Positions 52,521-64,000 are shown, counted from the stretch's first letter. The stretch: 64,000 nucleotides of DNA from Streptomyces sp. B93 (GCF_018070565.1 NZ_JAGPXL010000020.1:1-64000); one strand, 5' to 3'. Numbers and translations: made by a program. The notes: generated by a model from the sequence alone, not told the origin.

Positions 52521-52892
52521 GTGCCTACGATCCAGCAGCTGGTCCGCAAGGGCCGGCAGGACAAGGTCGAGAAGAACAAGACGCCCGCACTCGAGGGTTC
52601 CCCTCAGCGTCGCGGCGTCTGCACGCGTGTGTTCACGACCACCCCGAAGAAGCCGAACTCGGCCCTGCGTAAGGTCGCGCGTGTGCGTCTGACCAGCGGG
52701 ATCGAGGTCACGGCCTACATTCCGGGTGAGGGACACAACCTGCAGGAGCACTCCATCGTGCTCGTGCGTGGTGGCCGTGTGAAGGACCTGCCGGGTGTTC
52801 GCTACAAGATCATCCGCGGTTCCCTCGACACCCAGGGTGTCAAGAACCGCAAGCAGGCCCGCAGCCGCTACGGCGCCAAGAAGGAGAAGTAA
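52521..52892 (+). CDS. rpsL: 30S ribosomal protein S12
   Basis: 123 residues from GTG 52521, GGAGAAG upstream. The decoding-centre loops read TTTPKKPNSALRKVARVRL and GGRVKDLPGVRYK with the two key lysines (numbered 43 and 88 in Streptomyces work) unchanged, so no streptomycin-resistance substitution is present. First gene of the str operon rpsL-rpsG-fusA-tuf. Two bases separate its stop from rpsG. Confidence 0.98.
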   Translation: MPTIQQLVRKGRQDKVEKNKTPALEGSPQRRGVCTRVFTTTPKKPNSALRKVARVRLTSGIEVTAYIPGEGHNLQEHSIVLVRGGRVKDLPGVRYKIIRGSLDTQGVKNRKQARSRYGAKKEK

Positions 52893-52894
52893 GA

Positions 52895-53365
52895 ATGCCT
52901 CGTAAGGGCCCCGCCCCGAAGCGTCCGGTCATCATCGACCCGGTCTACGGCTCCCCTCTGGTGACCTCCCTGATCAACAAGGTGCTGCTGAACGGCAAGC
53001 GTTCCACCGCCGAGCGCATCGTCTACGGCGCCATGGAGGGCCTGCGCGAGAAGACCGGCAACGACCCGGTCATCACCCTCAAGCGCGCCCTTGAGAACAT
53101 CAAGCCGACCCTCGAGGTCAAGTCCCGCCGTGTCGGTGGCGCCACCTACCAGGTGCCGGTCGAGGTCAAGCCCGGCCGCGCCAACACCCTGGCGCTGCGC
53201 TGGCTGGTCGGTTACTCCCGCGCCCGTCGCGAGAAGACCATGACCGAGCGTCTGCTCAACGAGCTTCTCGACGCTTCGAACGGCCTTGGTGCGGCCGTCA
53301 AGAAGCGCGAGGACACGCACAAGATGGCCGAGTCCAACAAGGCCTTCGCGCACTACCGCTGGTAG
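52895..53365 (+). CDS. rpsG: 30S ribosomal protein S7
   Basis: 156 residues. MPRKGPAPKRPVIIDPVYGSPLVTSLINKVLLNGKRSTAERIVY is the standard N-terminus, with the RVGGATYQVPVEVKPGR and RWLVGYSRARREKTM segments that bind 16S rRNA. The primary binder of the small-subunit head; it usually regulates the str operon by binding the rpsL-rpsG mRNA in enterobacteria, though the two-base spacing here leaves little room for that. Ends 39 bp before fusA. Confidence 0.98.
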   Translation: MPRKGPAPKRPVIIDPVYGSPLVTSLINKVLLNGKRSTAERIVYGAMEGLREKTGNDPVITLKRALENIKPTLEVKSRRVGGATYQVPVEVKPGRANTLALRWLVGYSRARREKTMTERLLNELLDASNGLGAAVKKREDTHKMAESNKAFAHYRW

Positions 53366-53404
53366 TCGCTACCCCATCGAGAACCGAGAGAAGACGAAAG
53401 CCTT

Positions 53405-55531
<2,127 letters not shown>

Positions 55532-55568
55532 CGGACATCGTCCGTACGCCGTAGGCTTGACTCCGGAG

Positions 55569-55612
55569 CCTCGCGGGCCATTCCTCCGCATTCATGGCGG
55601 AATGGCCCGAGG
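55569..55612 (+). terminator. Hairpin in the fusA-tuf gap
   Basis: GGGCCATTCCTCCG and CGGAATGGCCC (about 55574-55607) can pair within a larger CCTCG...CGAGG frame. It may partly terminate before tuf, which in Streptomyces also has its own promoter; I do not see a clear one between the hairpin and the tuf start. Confidence 0.55.
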
Positions 55613-55687
55613 CCCGGGACCTAACAGCAAAGATCACCTGGCGCCGATGAAGTAAGGCGTACAGAACCACTCCACAGGAGGACCCCA

Positions 55688-56881
<1,194 letters not shown>

Positions 56882-56913
56882 GTCCGCTTGCTTGGTCGGA
56901 TGACCTGAGTGCT

Positions 56914-56953
56914 CGAAAGGGCCCGTACGACTTCGGTCGTACGGGCCCTTTCG
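56914..56953 (+). terminator. Terminator of the str operon
   Basis: CGAAAGGGCCCGTACGAC (56914-56931) pairs perfectly with GTCGTACGGGCCCTTTCG (56936-56953) over a four-base loop. Confidence 0.92.
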
Positions 56954-57014
56954 CCATGGGTGCGGGGACCTTCGGCCCCGGCGCCGGGGGGTCGCGCTCC
57001 TCGAGAGTGAGGGC

Positions 57015-58349
57015 GTGGAGTCACCGATACGCCGGACCGCGCTCGTCCTGCTGCCCCTGCTGCTCGCCCTGTTCGCCCTGCTGGCGCCGCCCGCCTCCCC
57101 GGCGGCCGCGAGCCCCGCCGAGGAGCAGCCCGTCACCCTCACCCTCTTCTGGGGCGAGACCTGCCCCAAGTGCAAGGCCGAGCGCGCCTTCCTGGAGGAC
57201 TTCGGCGCGGACCACCCGCGGCTGGAGATCGTCCAGTACGAGGTCTGGAACGACACCGGCAACCGCGGTCTCTTCGAGGAGTACGCCGAGCGGCACGGCA
57301 TCAAGGCCACCGCGGTCCCCGCGACCTTCGTGGGCGAGCGGGCCTGGGTCGGCTGGACCGACGCCATCGAGGCCGACCTGCGCCGGGTCCTGGAGGGGGC
57401 GCTGCGCGGCGAGCCCGTCCCCGGGGGCGTCTACGGCACCGGCGGGTCCTCCTCGACGTGCGACATCACCGAGAAGTGCGAGGTCGCCAAGGAGAGCAAC
57501 AAGGTCGACGTACCGCTCGTCGGGACGGTGGAACTCGCCGACGAGTCACTGGTCGTCTCCACCCTGGTGATCGGCTTCGTCGACGGCATCAACCCGTGCT
57601 CGCTGTGGGCGATCTCCATCCTGCTGGCGATCGTGCTGCGCACCGGCAGCCGGCGCCGCGTGATCGCGGTCGGCTCGGTGTTCCTGCTGGTCACCGCCGG
57701 GATGTACGCGGTCTACATGGCCGGCATCTACAGCGCCCTGACCGTGGTGGGCTTCCTGGACGCCATCCAGGTCGGCATCGCGGTGGCGGCCGGTGTCTTC
57801 GGGGTGCTGAGCGTCAAGGACTACTTCTGGTTCCGCAAGGGCGCGACCCTGTCGATCCCGGAGGGCCGCAAGCCGGGGCTGTACAAGAGGATGCGGGAGA
57901 TCGCCATGCACCGGTCGCTGATCCCGGCGCTGGGGGCGACGACCGCGCTGGCCGTGGCGGTGTCGCTGCTGGAGACGCCGTGCACGGCGGGCTTCCCGGT
58001 GATGTGGACGGGGATGCTGGCCGCGCGGGACGTGCCGTTCGCGGAGGCGGCCGGGCTGTACGGGCTGTACATGATCCCGTTCCTCATCGACGAGTTCCTG
58101 GTGTTCGGCGTGGCCGTGGTGACCATGCGGGCGGCGAAGCTCCAGGAGAAGCACGGGCGGCTGCTGAAGCTGGTCAGCGGCACGGTCATGCTGGCGCTGG
58201 CCGGGGTGATGCTGACGGCGCCCGAGGTCATGGAGGACGTGGTCGGGGCGACGGTGGTGTTCCTGGGGGCGCTGGCGCTGGCGGTCGGGGTGCACCTGGT
58301 GACGCGGGCGTGGGCGGTGCGGAGGAAGGGCGAGGTCACTTCGGTCTGA
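57015..58349 (+). CDS. Thioredoxin-domain / CcdA-like membrane fusion protein
   Basis: 444 residues from GTG 57015. Signal-type helix (about 8-27), then an extracytoplasmic thioredoxin-like domain with the redox pair CPKC in FWGETCPKCKAERAF. After a spacer with two more Cys (TCDITEKCE), six or more membrane helices follow. These include FVDGINPCSLWAISILL and SLLETPCTAGFPV, whose single Cys residues correspond to the CcdA/DsbD electron-relay pair. It would pass electrons from cytoplasmic thioredoxin to an exported protein. The inverse domain order to DsbD (thioredoxin first) is notable. Confidence 0.82.
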   Translation: MESPIRRTALVLLPLLLALFALLAPPASPAAASPAEEQPVTLTLFWGETCPKCKAERAFLEDFGADHPRLEIVQYEVWNDTGNRGLFEEYAERHGIKATAVPATFVGERAWVGWTDAIEADLRRVLEGALRGEPVPGGVYGTGGSSSTCDITEKCEVAKESNKVDVPLVGTVELADESLVVSTLVIGFVDGINPCSLWAISILLAIVLRTGSRRRVIAVGSVFLLVTAGMYAVYMAGIYSALTVVGFLDAIQVGIAVAAGVFGVLSVKDYFWFRKGATLSIPEGRKPGLYKRMREIAMHRSLIPALGATTALAVAVSLLETPCTAGFPVMWTGMLAARDVPFAEAAGLYGLYMIPFLIDEFLVFGVAVVTMRAAKLQEKHGRLLKLVSGTVMLALAGVMLTAPEVMEDVVGATVVFLGALALAVGVHLVTRAWAVRRKGEVTSV

Positions 58350-58356
58350 GCACGGG

Positions 58357-58393
58357 GCAGGGCCCGCACGACCTCCGTCGTACGGGCCCTGTG
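58357..58393. terminator. Bidirectional terminator before the protease gene
   Basis: CAGGGCCCGCACGAC and GTCGTACGGGCCCTG (about 58359-58392) pair with one mismatch, between the converging CcdA-like and protease genes. Confidence 0.8.
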
Positions 58394-58408
58394 CTGTTTC
58401 GTGTGTGG

Positions 58409-59764
58409 CTACACCCGCTGCCAGAGGGCGGGCACGTTCGGGGGCTCCCAGCCGGGCTGGGCCTGGTGGGTCTGGAGGCAGCGGTAGGTGGCGCCGCCGT
58501 AGGTCACCGTGGCGCCGGACTGGTAGACGGTTCCGGCCGCCCAGGTGCCGCCCGGCTCGCCGGGCTCGCCGGGGCCGTCCGTGGTGGTCTTCAGCGTGAG
58601 GCCGTAGCCCTGGAGCAGTGGGTTGATCGGCTGGTAGAACGTGGTGCCGCCGGTGGAGCAGTTGCCGGAGCCGCCCGAGGTGACGCCCTGGGCCTGACTG
58701 CCGGAGATGTACGAGCCGCCGGAGTCGCCGGGCTCGGCGCAGACCGAGGTGCGGGTGACGCCGGTGATGGTGCCCTCCGGGTAGGTCACGCTGGTGTTGT
58801 GCTGCTGGATGGTGCCGCAGTGCCAGCCGGTGGTGGAGCCGGAGCGGCACACGGAGGCGCCGACGGGGGCCTGGGCGGAGCCGGTGACCTGCACGTTCTG
58901 TCCGCCCGCGCCCTTGACGTACGGGGTGGCGGTCCAGTTGGAGTTGGTGGCCACCCAGGCCGTGTCGCGGCCGGGGAAGGTGGACGCCTGGAAGGTGCCC
59001 TGCGCGACGCGGTTGTGGCCGCTGGTGGCGGCCCCGGCCCGGCCGCAGTGACCGGCGGTGGCGTACCCCTGCTGGGTGCCCCGGGTGACCGGGAAGCCGA
59101 TGGAGCAGCGGCCGCTGTTGTTGATGTAGTACGCCTCACCGCCGCGCAGGTCGTACAGCGGGCGGGGCCGTTCGGCGGACGTGGTGACGTGGGCGAGGGA
59201 GGCGTCGACGCCCGCGGCGCGCAGGAGGTCGCGGGCGGCGGAGGACCGTACCGCCTGGACGACGACGGAGTTGGTGCGCACGTCGACGTACCAGACGGGG
59301 GTGTCGGTGGTGTCGCGGCGGGTGGCCGCCCGGTCCAGGCGGGACTTGGCGGCGTCGAGGGCGGTCAGGGTGTGGCGTACGACGGCGGCGCGGGCGCCGC
59401 TCGCCTCGATGACGGCGGTGTCGGCGGCGTCGGTGGTGGCGACGGTGAGGGTGCCGGAGTCCGCGCCCTGGACCCAGGCGCCCGCGAAGTCGGCGCCGAG
59501 GGCGGCGCGCAGACGGCCCGCGGTGGCGCCCGCGTCGGCCTCGTTGGCGAGGCGGTGCCCGGCCTGGCCGGCGGTGAGGCCGAGGTCGCGCTGCATGGCC
59601 TTGAGGAGGGCGGGCGGGGCCTGGTCGGTGCGGAGGGTCTCGGCGGCGGAGGGGCCGGGGTCGGGGGCCGTACCGGCGCTCGCGGACCCGGTGAGGCCGG
59701 TCAGGAGCAGCGCGCCGGTGGCCGCCGCGGCGGCGCAGGCGGCTCTGGTGTGACGTCGGAGCAT
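58409..59764 (-). CDS. Secreted S1-family serine protease, streptogrisin C-like, with chitin-binding domain
   Basis: 451 residues. Signal peptide (about 1-30), then a two-part alpha-lytic-type propeptide (TLTVATTDAAD, VVRHTLTALDAAKSRL). The protease domain carries catalytic His in TAGHCG, Asp in GRDTAWV and Ser in EPGDSGGSYI. A short Gly/Pro-rich linker (DGPGEPGEPGG) leads to a C-terminal carbohydrate-binding module with Trp-rich TWAAGTVYQSGATVTYGG and WEPPNVPALWQRV. Length and architecture match streptogrisin C of Streptomyces griseus. The propeptide is removed on export. It digests extracellular protein, possibly bound to chitin. Confidence 0.93.
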   Translation of the reverse strand: MLRRHTRAACAAAAATGALLLTGLTGSASAGTAPDPGPSAAETLRTDQAPPALLKAMQRDLGLTAGQAGHRLANEADAGATAGRLRAALGADFAGAWVQGADSGTLTVATTDAADTAVIEASGARAAVVRHTLTALDAAKSRLDRAATRRDTTDTPVWYVDVRTNSVVVQAVRSSAARDLLRAAGVDASLAHVTTSAERPRPLYDLRGGEAYYINNSGRCSIGFPVTRGTQQGYATAGHCGRAGAATSGHNRVAQGTFQASTFPGRDTAWVATNSNWTATPYVKGAGGQNVQVTGSAQAPVGASVCRSGSTTGWHCGTIQQHNTSVTYPEGTITGVTRTSVCAEPGDSGGSYISGSQAQGVTSGGSGNCSTGGTTFYQPINPLLQGYGLTLKTTTDGPGEPGEPGGTWAAGTVYQSGATVTYGGATYRCLQTHQAQPGWEPPNVPALWQRV

Positions 59765-59887
59765 GGGGAAGGTCTCTCCTCGGTTCGGGGTCTCCGTGGG
59801 GAGGTGCTTCGGGAGCTACGGAGGTGCCGAAACCGTAGGGAGGGCGGGTCCGGGCGCGTAAGGAATCAGTTGGCCCCCTGCCCGGTG

Positions 59888-60811
59888 TTATGGGCGGGAA
59901 GCGGCCAGTTCTGGGTGGGCGGTGCGGGCCTGGGCGAGGACGTGGGCGGCGGTGTCGGGGTGCTGGGCGGCCGGGTGCCAGCCGAGCAGGTGCCGCCAGG
60001 TCAGCGGCGTACCGGCGAGGGGGCGGACGGTGATGCCGGGGGTGGGCGGGAAGGTGGCCCGGCACAGGCCGACCGCCCTGCCGACCCGGGCGAGGTGGAC
60101 GCAGGACGCGGTGTCCGTCTCGTACAGGCGTCGTGGGGTGAATCCGGTGCGGGCGCAGGCGGTGGTGAAGCAGTCGCCGAAGCAGCTGTCGCCGGGGACG
60201 CAGGCCCACTCCTCAAGGGCGAGGTCGGCGAGGCCGATGTGCGGGGCGGTGGCCAGGGGGTGGCTGTCGGCGAGCATCACACAGACCGGGTCTACGGCGA
60301 TTTCCCGCCAGGTGAGCTGGTCGGGGCCGGGTGGGGGAGCGGAGCCGCAGGTGCCGGTGAGGGCGTAGTCGAGGCGGCCGTCGGTGAGCAGGTCGGCGAG
60401 TTCACGTTCGGACCAGGAGGTGCGGGTGGTGACCTCGGTGCCGGGGGCGGTCTGGGCGAGGCGGTCGACGAGGGCGCCGAGGAGGGGGCCGTGGGTGCCG
60501 CCGAGGCGGAGGCGCTGGCACTGCTGGGGGTCGTGGGCCCGGGTTCGGGCGAAGCGGGTGGCCTCCTGTTGGAGGTCGGTGACGGCGGGGAGGAGGACGC
60601 GGGTCCGTTCGAGGACGAGTTCGCCGAGGGCGGTGGCGCGGACGCCGTGCCGGTGGCGTTCGAAGAGGGGGCCGCCGAGGGTGCGTTCGATGCGCTTGAG
60701 CTGTGCGCTCAGCGCGGGCTGCGCGAGGCCGAGCGCCGTCGCCGCGCGGGTGAGGCTGCCCGCCTCGGCGATGGCGCGGACGGTTCTGAGATGCCGCAAC
60801 TCCAGCTCCAT
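59888..60811 (-). CDS. LysR-family transcriptional regulator
   Basis: 307 residues from ATG 60811. The N-terminal winged helix is typical: LELRHLRTVRAIAEAGSLTRAATALGLAQPALSAQLKRIERTLGGPLFERHRHGVRAT. The C-terminal substrate-binding domain has the two-lobe pattern (RLGGTHGPLLGALVDRLAQ; LPDLVWREIAVDPVCVM-like). Target and inducer are unknown. It lies divergent from the acyltransferase gene and upstream, in the same direction, of the protease gene 123 bp away, so either may be a target. Confidence 0.9.
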   Translation of the reverse strand: MELELRHLRTVRAIAEAGSLTRAATALGLAQPALSAQLKRIERTLGGPLFERHRHGVRATALGELVLERTRVLLPAVTDLQQEATRFARTRAHDPQQCQRLRLGGTHGPLLGALVDRLAQTAPGTEVTTRTSWSERELADLLTDGRLDYALTGTCGSAPPPGPDQLTWREIAVDPVCVMLADSHPLATAPHIGLADLALEEWACVPGDSCFGDCFTTACARTGFTPRRLYETDTASCVHLARVGRAVGLCRATFPPTPGITVRPLAGTPLTWRHLLGWHPAAQHPDTAAHVLAQARTAHPELAASRP

Positions 60812-60956
60812 GAGGGGAGCTTGGGGGGTGGGCGGGGGTGAGGCAAGGGGTTGGTACGGACCAGGGGCGACGGCGGTGGTGACGGCCCTGTGGGGGAACC
60901 GTCCACCTCCGTGTGAATCCGCGTGTTCCCGAGCGGCGGGCGGGGTGCGCACCCCC

Positions 60957-60969
60957 TAGCGTGCTGTGG
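60957..60969 (+). promoter_or_regulatory. -10 box of leaderless acyltransferase gene
   Basis: TAGCGT (60957-60962) lies seven bases before GTG 60970, the same arrangement as at murB and the lipoprotein gene at 40285. Confidence 0.5.
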
Positions 60970-62142
60970 GTGTTTCGTGGATCGTCCGTACTCTCCGGGG
61001 GCGCCGCGCTGGCCGACCGCCCCGCCGCCTCCCACGCCTCCTTCCGGCCGCGGCCCGTACCCGCCGCGCGGGGCCGTCCGCGCCTCTACCTCATCGACGG
61101 CATCCGGCTGGCCGCCGCGCTGATGGTGGTCCTGCACCACTACGTCGGCACCAGACGGGCGAACGAGCCGGGCAACGCGATCTGGGACCGGCCGGTGTCG
61201 GAGATCATGCCGACCTGGTTCCGGGTGGCGTCATACGGGTGGATCGGCGTGGAGATCTTCTTCGTCGTCAGCGGCTTCGTGATCTGTATGTCGTGCTGGG
61301 GGCGGACGCCGCGGCAGTTCTTCGTGTCGCGGGTGATCCGGCTGTATCCCGCGTACTGGTTCGGGGTGCTGTTCACGACGGGGGTGGTGGCCCTCTTCCC
61401 CGGGGTGTGGGAACGGCTCCCGGTGCGGGAGGTGCTGCTGAACCTGACGATGCTCCAACAGGGGTCGGGGGTGCCCCATGTCGACGTCGTGTACTGGACG
61501 CTCTGGTCCGAGCTGCGCTTCTACCTGCTGTTCATGGTGGTCGTGGCGATGGGGCTGACGTACCGGCGGGTGGTGGTGTTCTGCTGCGTGTGGGGGGCGG
61601 CGGCGATGCTGGCGCCGGTCTCCGGGTTCCCGCTGCTCGTGCTGGTCGCCAATCCGACCGGGGCGTGGTTCTTCATCGCCGGGCTGGCGCTGTACCTGAT
61701 GTACCGCTTCGGCCAGGACCTGCTGCTGTGGGGGATCCTCGGCATGTCCTTCCTCATGGGACAGCTGGAGCTGGGCGAACGGGTGGCGTACGAGCAGGTC
61801 AGCAGCTGGCGGGGAGCGGTGCTGATCTACTCCGTGTTCCTGCTGGTCATGGTGGCGGTCGCGCTCGGGTACACCGACCGGGTGCGGGGCCGGTGGCTGG
61901 TGACGGCGGGGGCGCTGACGTATCCCCTGTACCTGCTGCACTACGTCGCCGGTACGTCGCTGATCGCCCGGCTGCGGGATGTGATGGACGCGCGGTTGCT
62001 GGTGGGGGCGCTGGTCGCCGGGTTCCTGGCGCTGAGCTGGGGCGTGCACCGATGGGTGGAGCGGCCGGTGGGGCGGGTGGTGAAGCGGGGGCTGGATGCG
62101 GCGGCCCTTGGTCGGGGGCGGGGGGGTTTGAGGGGTGGCTAG
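60970..62142 (+). CDS. Membrane acyltransferase (acyltransferase 3 family)
   Basis: 390 residues from GTG 60970, probably leaderless; an earlier in-frame start at 60913 is not supported. About ten membrane helices. The family motifs are LYLIDGIRLAAALMVVLHHY (helix 1 with catalytic-type His), FFVVSGFVICMS and FVSRVIRLYPAYW, with WTLWSELRFYL in the middle. Such enzymes O-acylate exported sugars, peptidoglycan, lipids or secondary metabolites. Its stop codon shares CTAG with the stop of the convergent gene. The acceptor is unknown. Confidence 0.85.
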   Translation: MFRGSSVLSGGAALADRPAASHASFRPRPVPAARGRPRLYLIDGIRLAAALMVVLHHYVGTRRANEPGNAIWDRPVSEIMPTWFRVASYGWIGVEIFFVVSGFVICMSCWGRTPRQFFVSRVIRLYPAYWFGVLFTTGVVALFPGVWERLPVREVLLNLTMLQQGSGVPHVDVVYWTLWSELRFYLLFMVVVAMGLTYRRVVVFCCVWGAAAMLAPVSGFPLLVLVANPTGAWFFIAGLALYLMYRFGQDLLLWGILGMSFLMGQLELGERVAYEQVSSWRGAVLIYSVFLLVMVAVALGYTDRVRGRWLVTAGALTYPLYLLHYVAGTSLIARLRDVMDARLLVGALVAGFLALSWGVHRWVERPVGRVVKRGLDAAALGRGRGGLRGG

Positions 62143-62999
62143 TGCCGCTCGAAGATCTCTTCGGCCTTCGGCGCGGTGACGGCGCGGGTGAGCCAGTCGC
62201 GGAGGAGGGCGGGATCGGTGCAGTCGGTGATGCGCTGGCGGACGTCGTCGGAGACCGCCAGGCCCCGTTGCTCCAGGACGAGCAGGACATCCTCTGCGCG
62301 GCTCTGGGCGCGGATTTCTTCGGAGATGTACGACTTGTAGAAGGAAAGGTCCACGGCCACCAGGTTCCTCCAGAGGTGCTTGGCCGGGCGGTTGCCCAGG
62401 CCCTGTGCGGTGAATTCGACGATGGGGTCCGCGATGTCTTCGGGCGCGTCCCGCAGTGCTGTGGACAGGGCCTTCAGTATCGCATCGACGACCGGTTCGG
62501 CGGCGTGTGTGATGGCGGCGAGGCTGGCCAGGACCAGGTCGGCGCGGGCTTCCTCCGGGTCCGTGATCACGGGCATGTTGTGTGGTCCGGCGACCAGAGG
62601 CTGGATGGTGAGGGTGGGCAGCGAGGGAGGCCCACTGCTCACCGGCTGCCCGGCCCACCGGGCGGTGGCGTGGTCCTGGCAGACGACCAGGAGGGACGTG
62701 GGCAGCCGGTACTTCGTCCACAGGTACGCGGTGTAGTACGCCCAGCTCGCGGGCTTGTGCGGCTTCTTCTGCCCCTGGGACTCGACGGCCAGGAGGAAGG
62801 CCCCCTGCTCGGCCGTCTCGAACCGCAGAAGCGTGTCCACTCGGCGCTCGACCGGACTGGTCTCGGTGAGGTCGGTCGGCAGCGCGGTCGCCCGTAAGGG
62901 GGTGGGGACATCGACTCCGAGGAAGCGTGAGACGCGGCTGAACAGGCCGGGGTCGTGCTGGAAGATGCGGTGCATCGCCTCGTGGGGCGGGCTGACCAT
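62139..62999 (-). CDS. PD-(D/E)XK-like (Rpn-type) protein of unknown role
   Basis: 286 residues. Residues 45-100 resemble the nuclease core of Rpn/PD-(D/E)XK proteins: PVERRVDTLLRFETAEQGAFLLAVESQGQKKPHKPASWAYYTAYLW, with the Asp, the Glu-x-Gln and a following Lys. The remainder is helical (RADLVLASLAAITHAA; EIRAQSRAEDVLLVLEQRGLAV) as in the Streptomyces members of this group. Related Rpn proteins promote DNA cleavage and recombination; whether this one does is unknown. It starts 18 bp from the HATPase gene stop, so the two may be one leftward unit. Confidence 0.7.
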   Translation of the reverse strand: MVSPPHEAMHRIFQHDPGLFSRVSRFLGVDVPTPLRATALPTDLTETSPVERRVDTLLRFETAEQGAFLLAVESQGQKKPHKPASWAYYTAYLWTKYRLPTSLLVVCQDHATARWAGQPVSSGPPSLPTLTIQPLVAGPHNMPVITDPEEARADLVLASLAAITHAAEPVVDAILKALSTALRDAPEDIADPIVEFTAQGLGNRPAKHLWRNLVAVDLSFYKSYISEEIRAQSRAEDVLLVLEQRGLAVSDDVRQRITDCTDPALLRDWLTRAVTAPKAEEIFERH

Positions 63000-63016
63000 G
63001 GGTTTCCGTTCTGGGG

Positions 63017-63442
63017 TCAGGGGCGGGCCGTGACGAGGCGCAGTTCCGCCCAGACCGTTTTGCGGGGGTAACGGTCCTCCGATACTCCCCAGCGGTCCGA
63101 CAGGGCCTCCACGAGGAGGAGGCCGCGGCCAGATTCCGCGTCAAGGGCCGGCTGTTCGGGGTGCGGGAGCCGGTCGCCCCGGGTGTCGGTGACCTCGATG
63201 CGGAGTACGTCTCCGATCACGTAGAGCGTGAGCCGGAAGTCGCGTCCCTGTGCCCGGCCGTGCGTCGCCGCGTTCGCCGACAGCTCCGCGATCAGCTGCC
63301 GGGCCGGGTCCAGGGGCAGGCCCCAGCTCCGGAGTTGCTCCACCGCCAGCAGGCGGGCCAGGCGGGCGCCGCGGGGCGTCGGGGAGAGCTGCACGCGGAA
63401 GTTGCGCACGGGCGTCACGAGGTCGGCGGTTTTCTGGTTCAC
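63017..63442 (-). CDS. ATP-binding protein, HATPase (anti-sigma kinase fold)
   Basis: 141 residues. The HATPase signature ARQLIAELSANAATHGRAQG (N-box with Asn) and the G-box DAESGRGLLLVEALSDRWGV are present; the C-terminus YPRKTVWAELRL is normal. Short SpoIIAB-like kinases of this kind are numerous in Streptomyces and pair with XRE regulators; here the pair is divergent (63442 and 63568). Compare 781-1356. The substrate is unknown. Confidence 0.85.
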   Translation of the reverse strand: MNQKTADLVTPVRNFRVQLSPTPRGARLARLLAVEQLRSWGLPLDPARQLIAELSANAATHGRAQGRDFRLTLYVIGDVLRIEVTDTRGDRLPHPEQPALDAESGRGLLLVEALSDRWGVSEDRYPRKTVWAELRLVTARP

Positions 63443-63567
63443 ATCACTCAGCGTGGCGGTCCGTGCGTACTGTGGAAAGTGACTCTGTGGGTACGTACGG
63501 TCACTGTCCGCTCGTTGTCCGGTGCTGTCCGGACTGTCGGGGCGGGGTGAGTGGGGAGGGACGGGGG

Positions 63568-64000
63568 ATGAGCGTCGACGTGGATGAGCCTGGATGGGAA
63601 GTCGATCCGGACGATGAGTGGGGGGTCGCCGTCATCGCCACGGTGGGGCGGCAGTTGAAGCTCCGCAGGGAGGCCGTGGGGATGCGTGCCGCCGAGTTCG
63701 GGGCGGCCGTGGGGTACGGGGAGGACCTCGTCTACAAGGTCGAGGGCGGGAAGCGGATTCCTCGCCAGGAGTACCTGGAGCAGGCGGACGAGGTGTTGGG
63801 AGCGGGTGGGCTGATCGCCGCGACCTGGGAGGACGTGAAGAAGGTCCGGTATCCGAAGAGGGTTCGGGAACTGGGCAAGCTGGAGGCCACAGCCGTGGAG
63901 ATCGGGGTGTACGAGTGCAACAGCATCCATGGCCTGTTGCAGACGCCCGAGCATGCTCGTGCCCTGATCGAGGCTGCTCAGCCGCCCTACACGCCGGACG
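63568..64000 (+). CDS. XRE-family regulator (DUF5753 type), cut by the window end
   Basis: The frame from ATG 63568 (after GGGAGGGACGGGGG) stays open to the last base. About 144 residues are visible. An N-terminal XRE domain (VGRQLKLRREAVGMRAAEFGAAVGYGEDLVYKVEGGKRIPRQEYLEQAD) is followed by the start of the DUF5753-like ligand domain (LEATAVEIGVYECNSIHGLLQTPEHARALI). This is the WhiJ-like regulator class, often followed by a small DUF397 gene that would lie outside the window. Confidence 0.85.
   Translation, partial: MSVDVDEPGWEVDPDDEWGVAVIATVGRQLKLRREAVGMRAAEFGAAVGYGEDLVYKVEGGKRIPRQEYLEQADEVLGAGGLIAATWEDVKKVRYPKRVRELGKLEATAVEIGVYECNSIHGLLQTPEHARALIEAAQPPYTPD

Noticed and set aside
57170..60841. 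1223-codon plus-strand frame overlapping CcdA-like, protease and LysR genes
   Set aside because: Crosses three well-supported genes and a terminator; Gly/Ala/Arg-rich low-complexity shadow.
62139..62142. Convergent stop codons sharing CTAG
   Set aside because: A neat overlap but a simple consequence of the palindromic TAG/CTA pair; no functional claim.

Overview
The window is high-GC actinobacterial DNA and almost certainly a Streptomyces chromosome. Evidence: the order aspC-tRNA-Trp-secE-nusG-rplK-rplA-(two lipoproteins)-rplJ-rplL-rpoB-rpoC-(DUF1707 protein)-rpsL-rpsG-fusA-tuf, many GTG/TTG starts, leaderless GTG genes preceded by TAGNNT boxes, a rare TTA codon, a streptogrisin-type protease, divergent regulator/HATPase pairs, and an integrated element carrying the Streptomyces conjugation module (TraB, Spd proteins).

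Layout. (1) 1-5850 is accessory DNA: a small actinobacterial protein, a divergent HATPase / helix-turn-helix regulator pair, an AT-rich solitary OLD-like ATPase-TOPRIM nuclease, and an intact yccF. The region stops abruptly at a second yccF that has lost its start (5851-6154), so 5851 looks like an insertion or deletion junction. (2) 6246-9138 is ordinary chromosome: SMI1/KNR4 protein, APC permease, GlsB-type membrane protein, YajQ. (3) 9363-25774 is tRNA-Tyr with a 16.3-kb actinomycete integrative and conjugative element (AICE) in its 3' end, bounded by a 56-bp direct repeat. It encodes a tyrosine integrase, Xis, a primase-polymerase plus helicase replication pair, a TraB translocase with its Spd-type operon, an XRE activator-like protein, a GntR-Nudix fusion regulator, and a cargo of HNH nuclease, ApeA-like HEPN protein and an unknown protein resembling phage-resistance families. 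Non-coding parts are also visible: putative integrase arm repeats at both ends, an iteron-like array (11290-11496), a clt-like repeat cluster beside traB (14980-15092), and paired 14-bp palindromic operators over the transfer-operon promoter. (4) 25850-37159 is core chromosome: NAD(P)-binding protein, amidohydrolase, tRNA-Thr, tRNA-Met, rpmG, a MaoC dehydratase pair, a TetR-MFS efflux unit with twin operators, a 15-unit degenerate 25-bp tandem repeat, murB, a DsbA-like lipoprotein, adenosine deaminase, aspC. (5) 37433-56881 is the secretion/transcription/translation supercluster. (6) 57015-64000 holds a thioredoxin-CcdA-like fusion, streptogrisin C-like protease, LysR regulator, acyltransferase, PD-(D/E)XK-like protein, and a second HATPase/XRE pair cut by the window end.

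How it works together. In the element, the transfer operon runs leftwards from about 19800 through DUF6284, DUF6303, SpdB, a zinc-binding RRQRL protein, a small protein and TraB, then past the clt-like repeats to an SpdD-like protein and the replication pair, ending at a strong hairpin (11612-11650). The GntR-Nudix protein probably represses this operon through the palindromes and also controls itself. The cargo at the right end looks like host-protection genes. The housekeeping cluster is conventional, with terminators between units, recognisable promoters before rplJ, rpoB and rpsL, and an L10 autoregulatory leader before rplJ.
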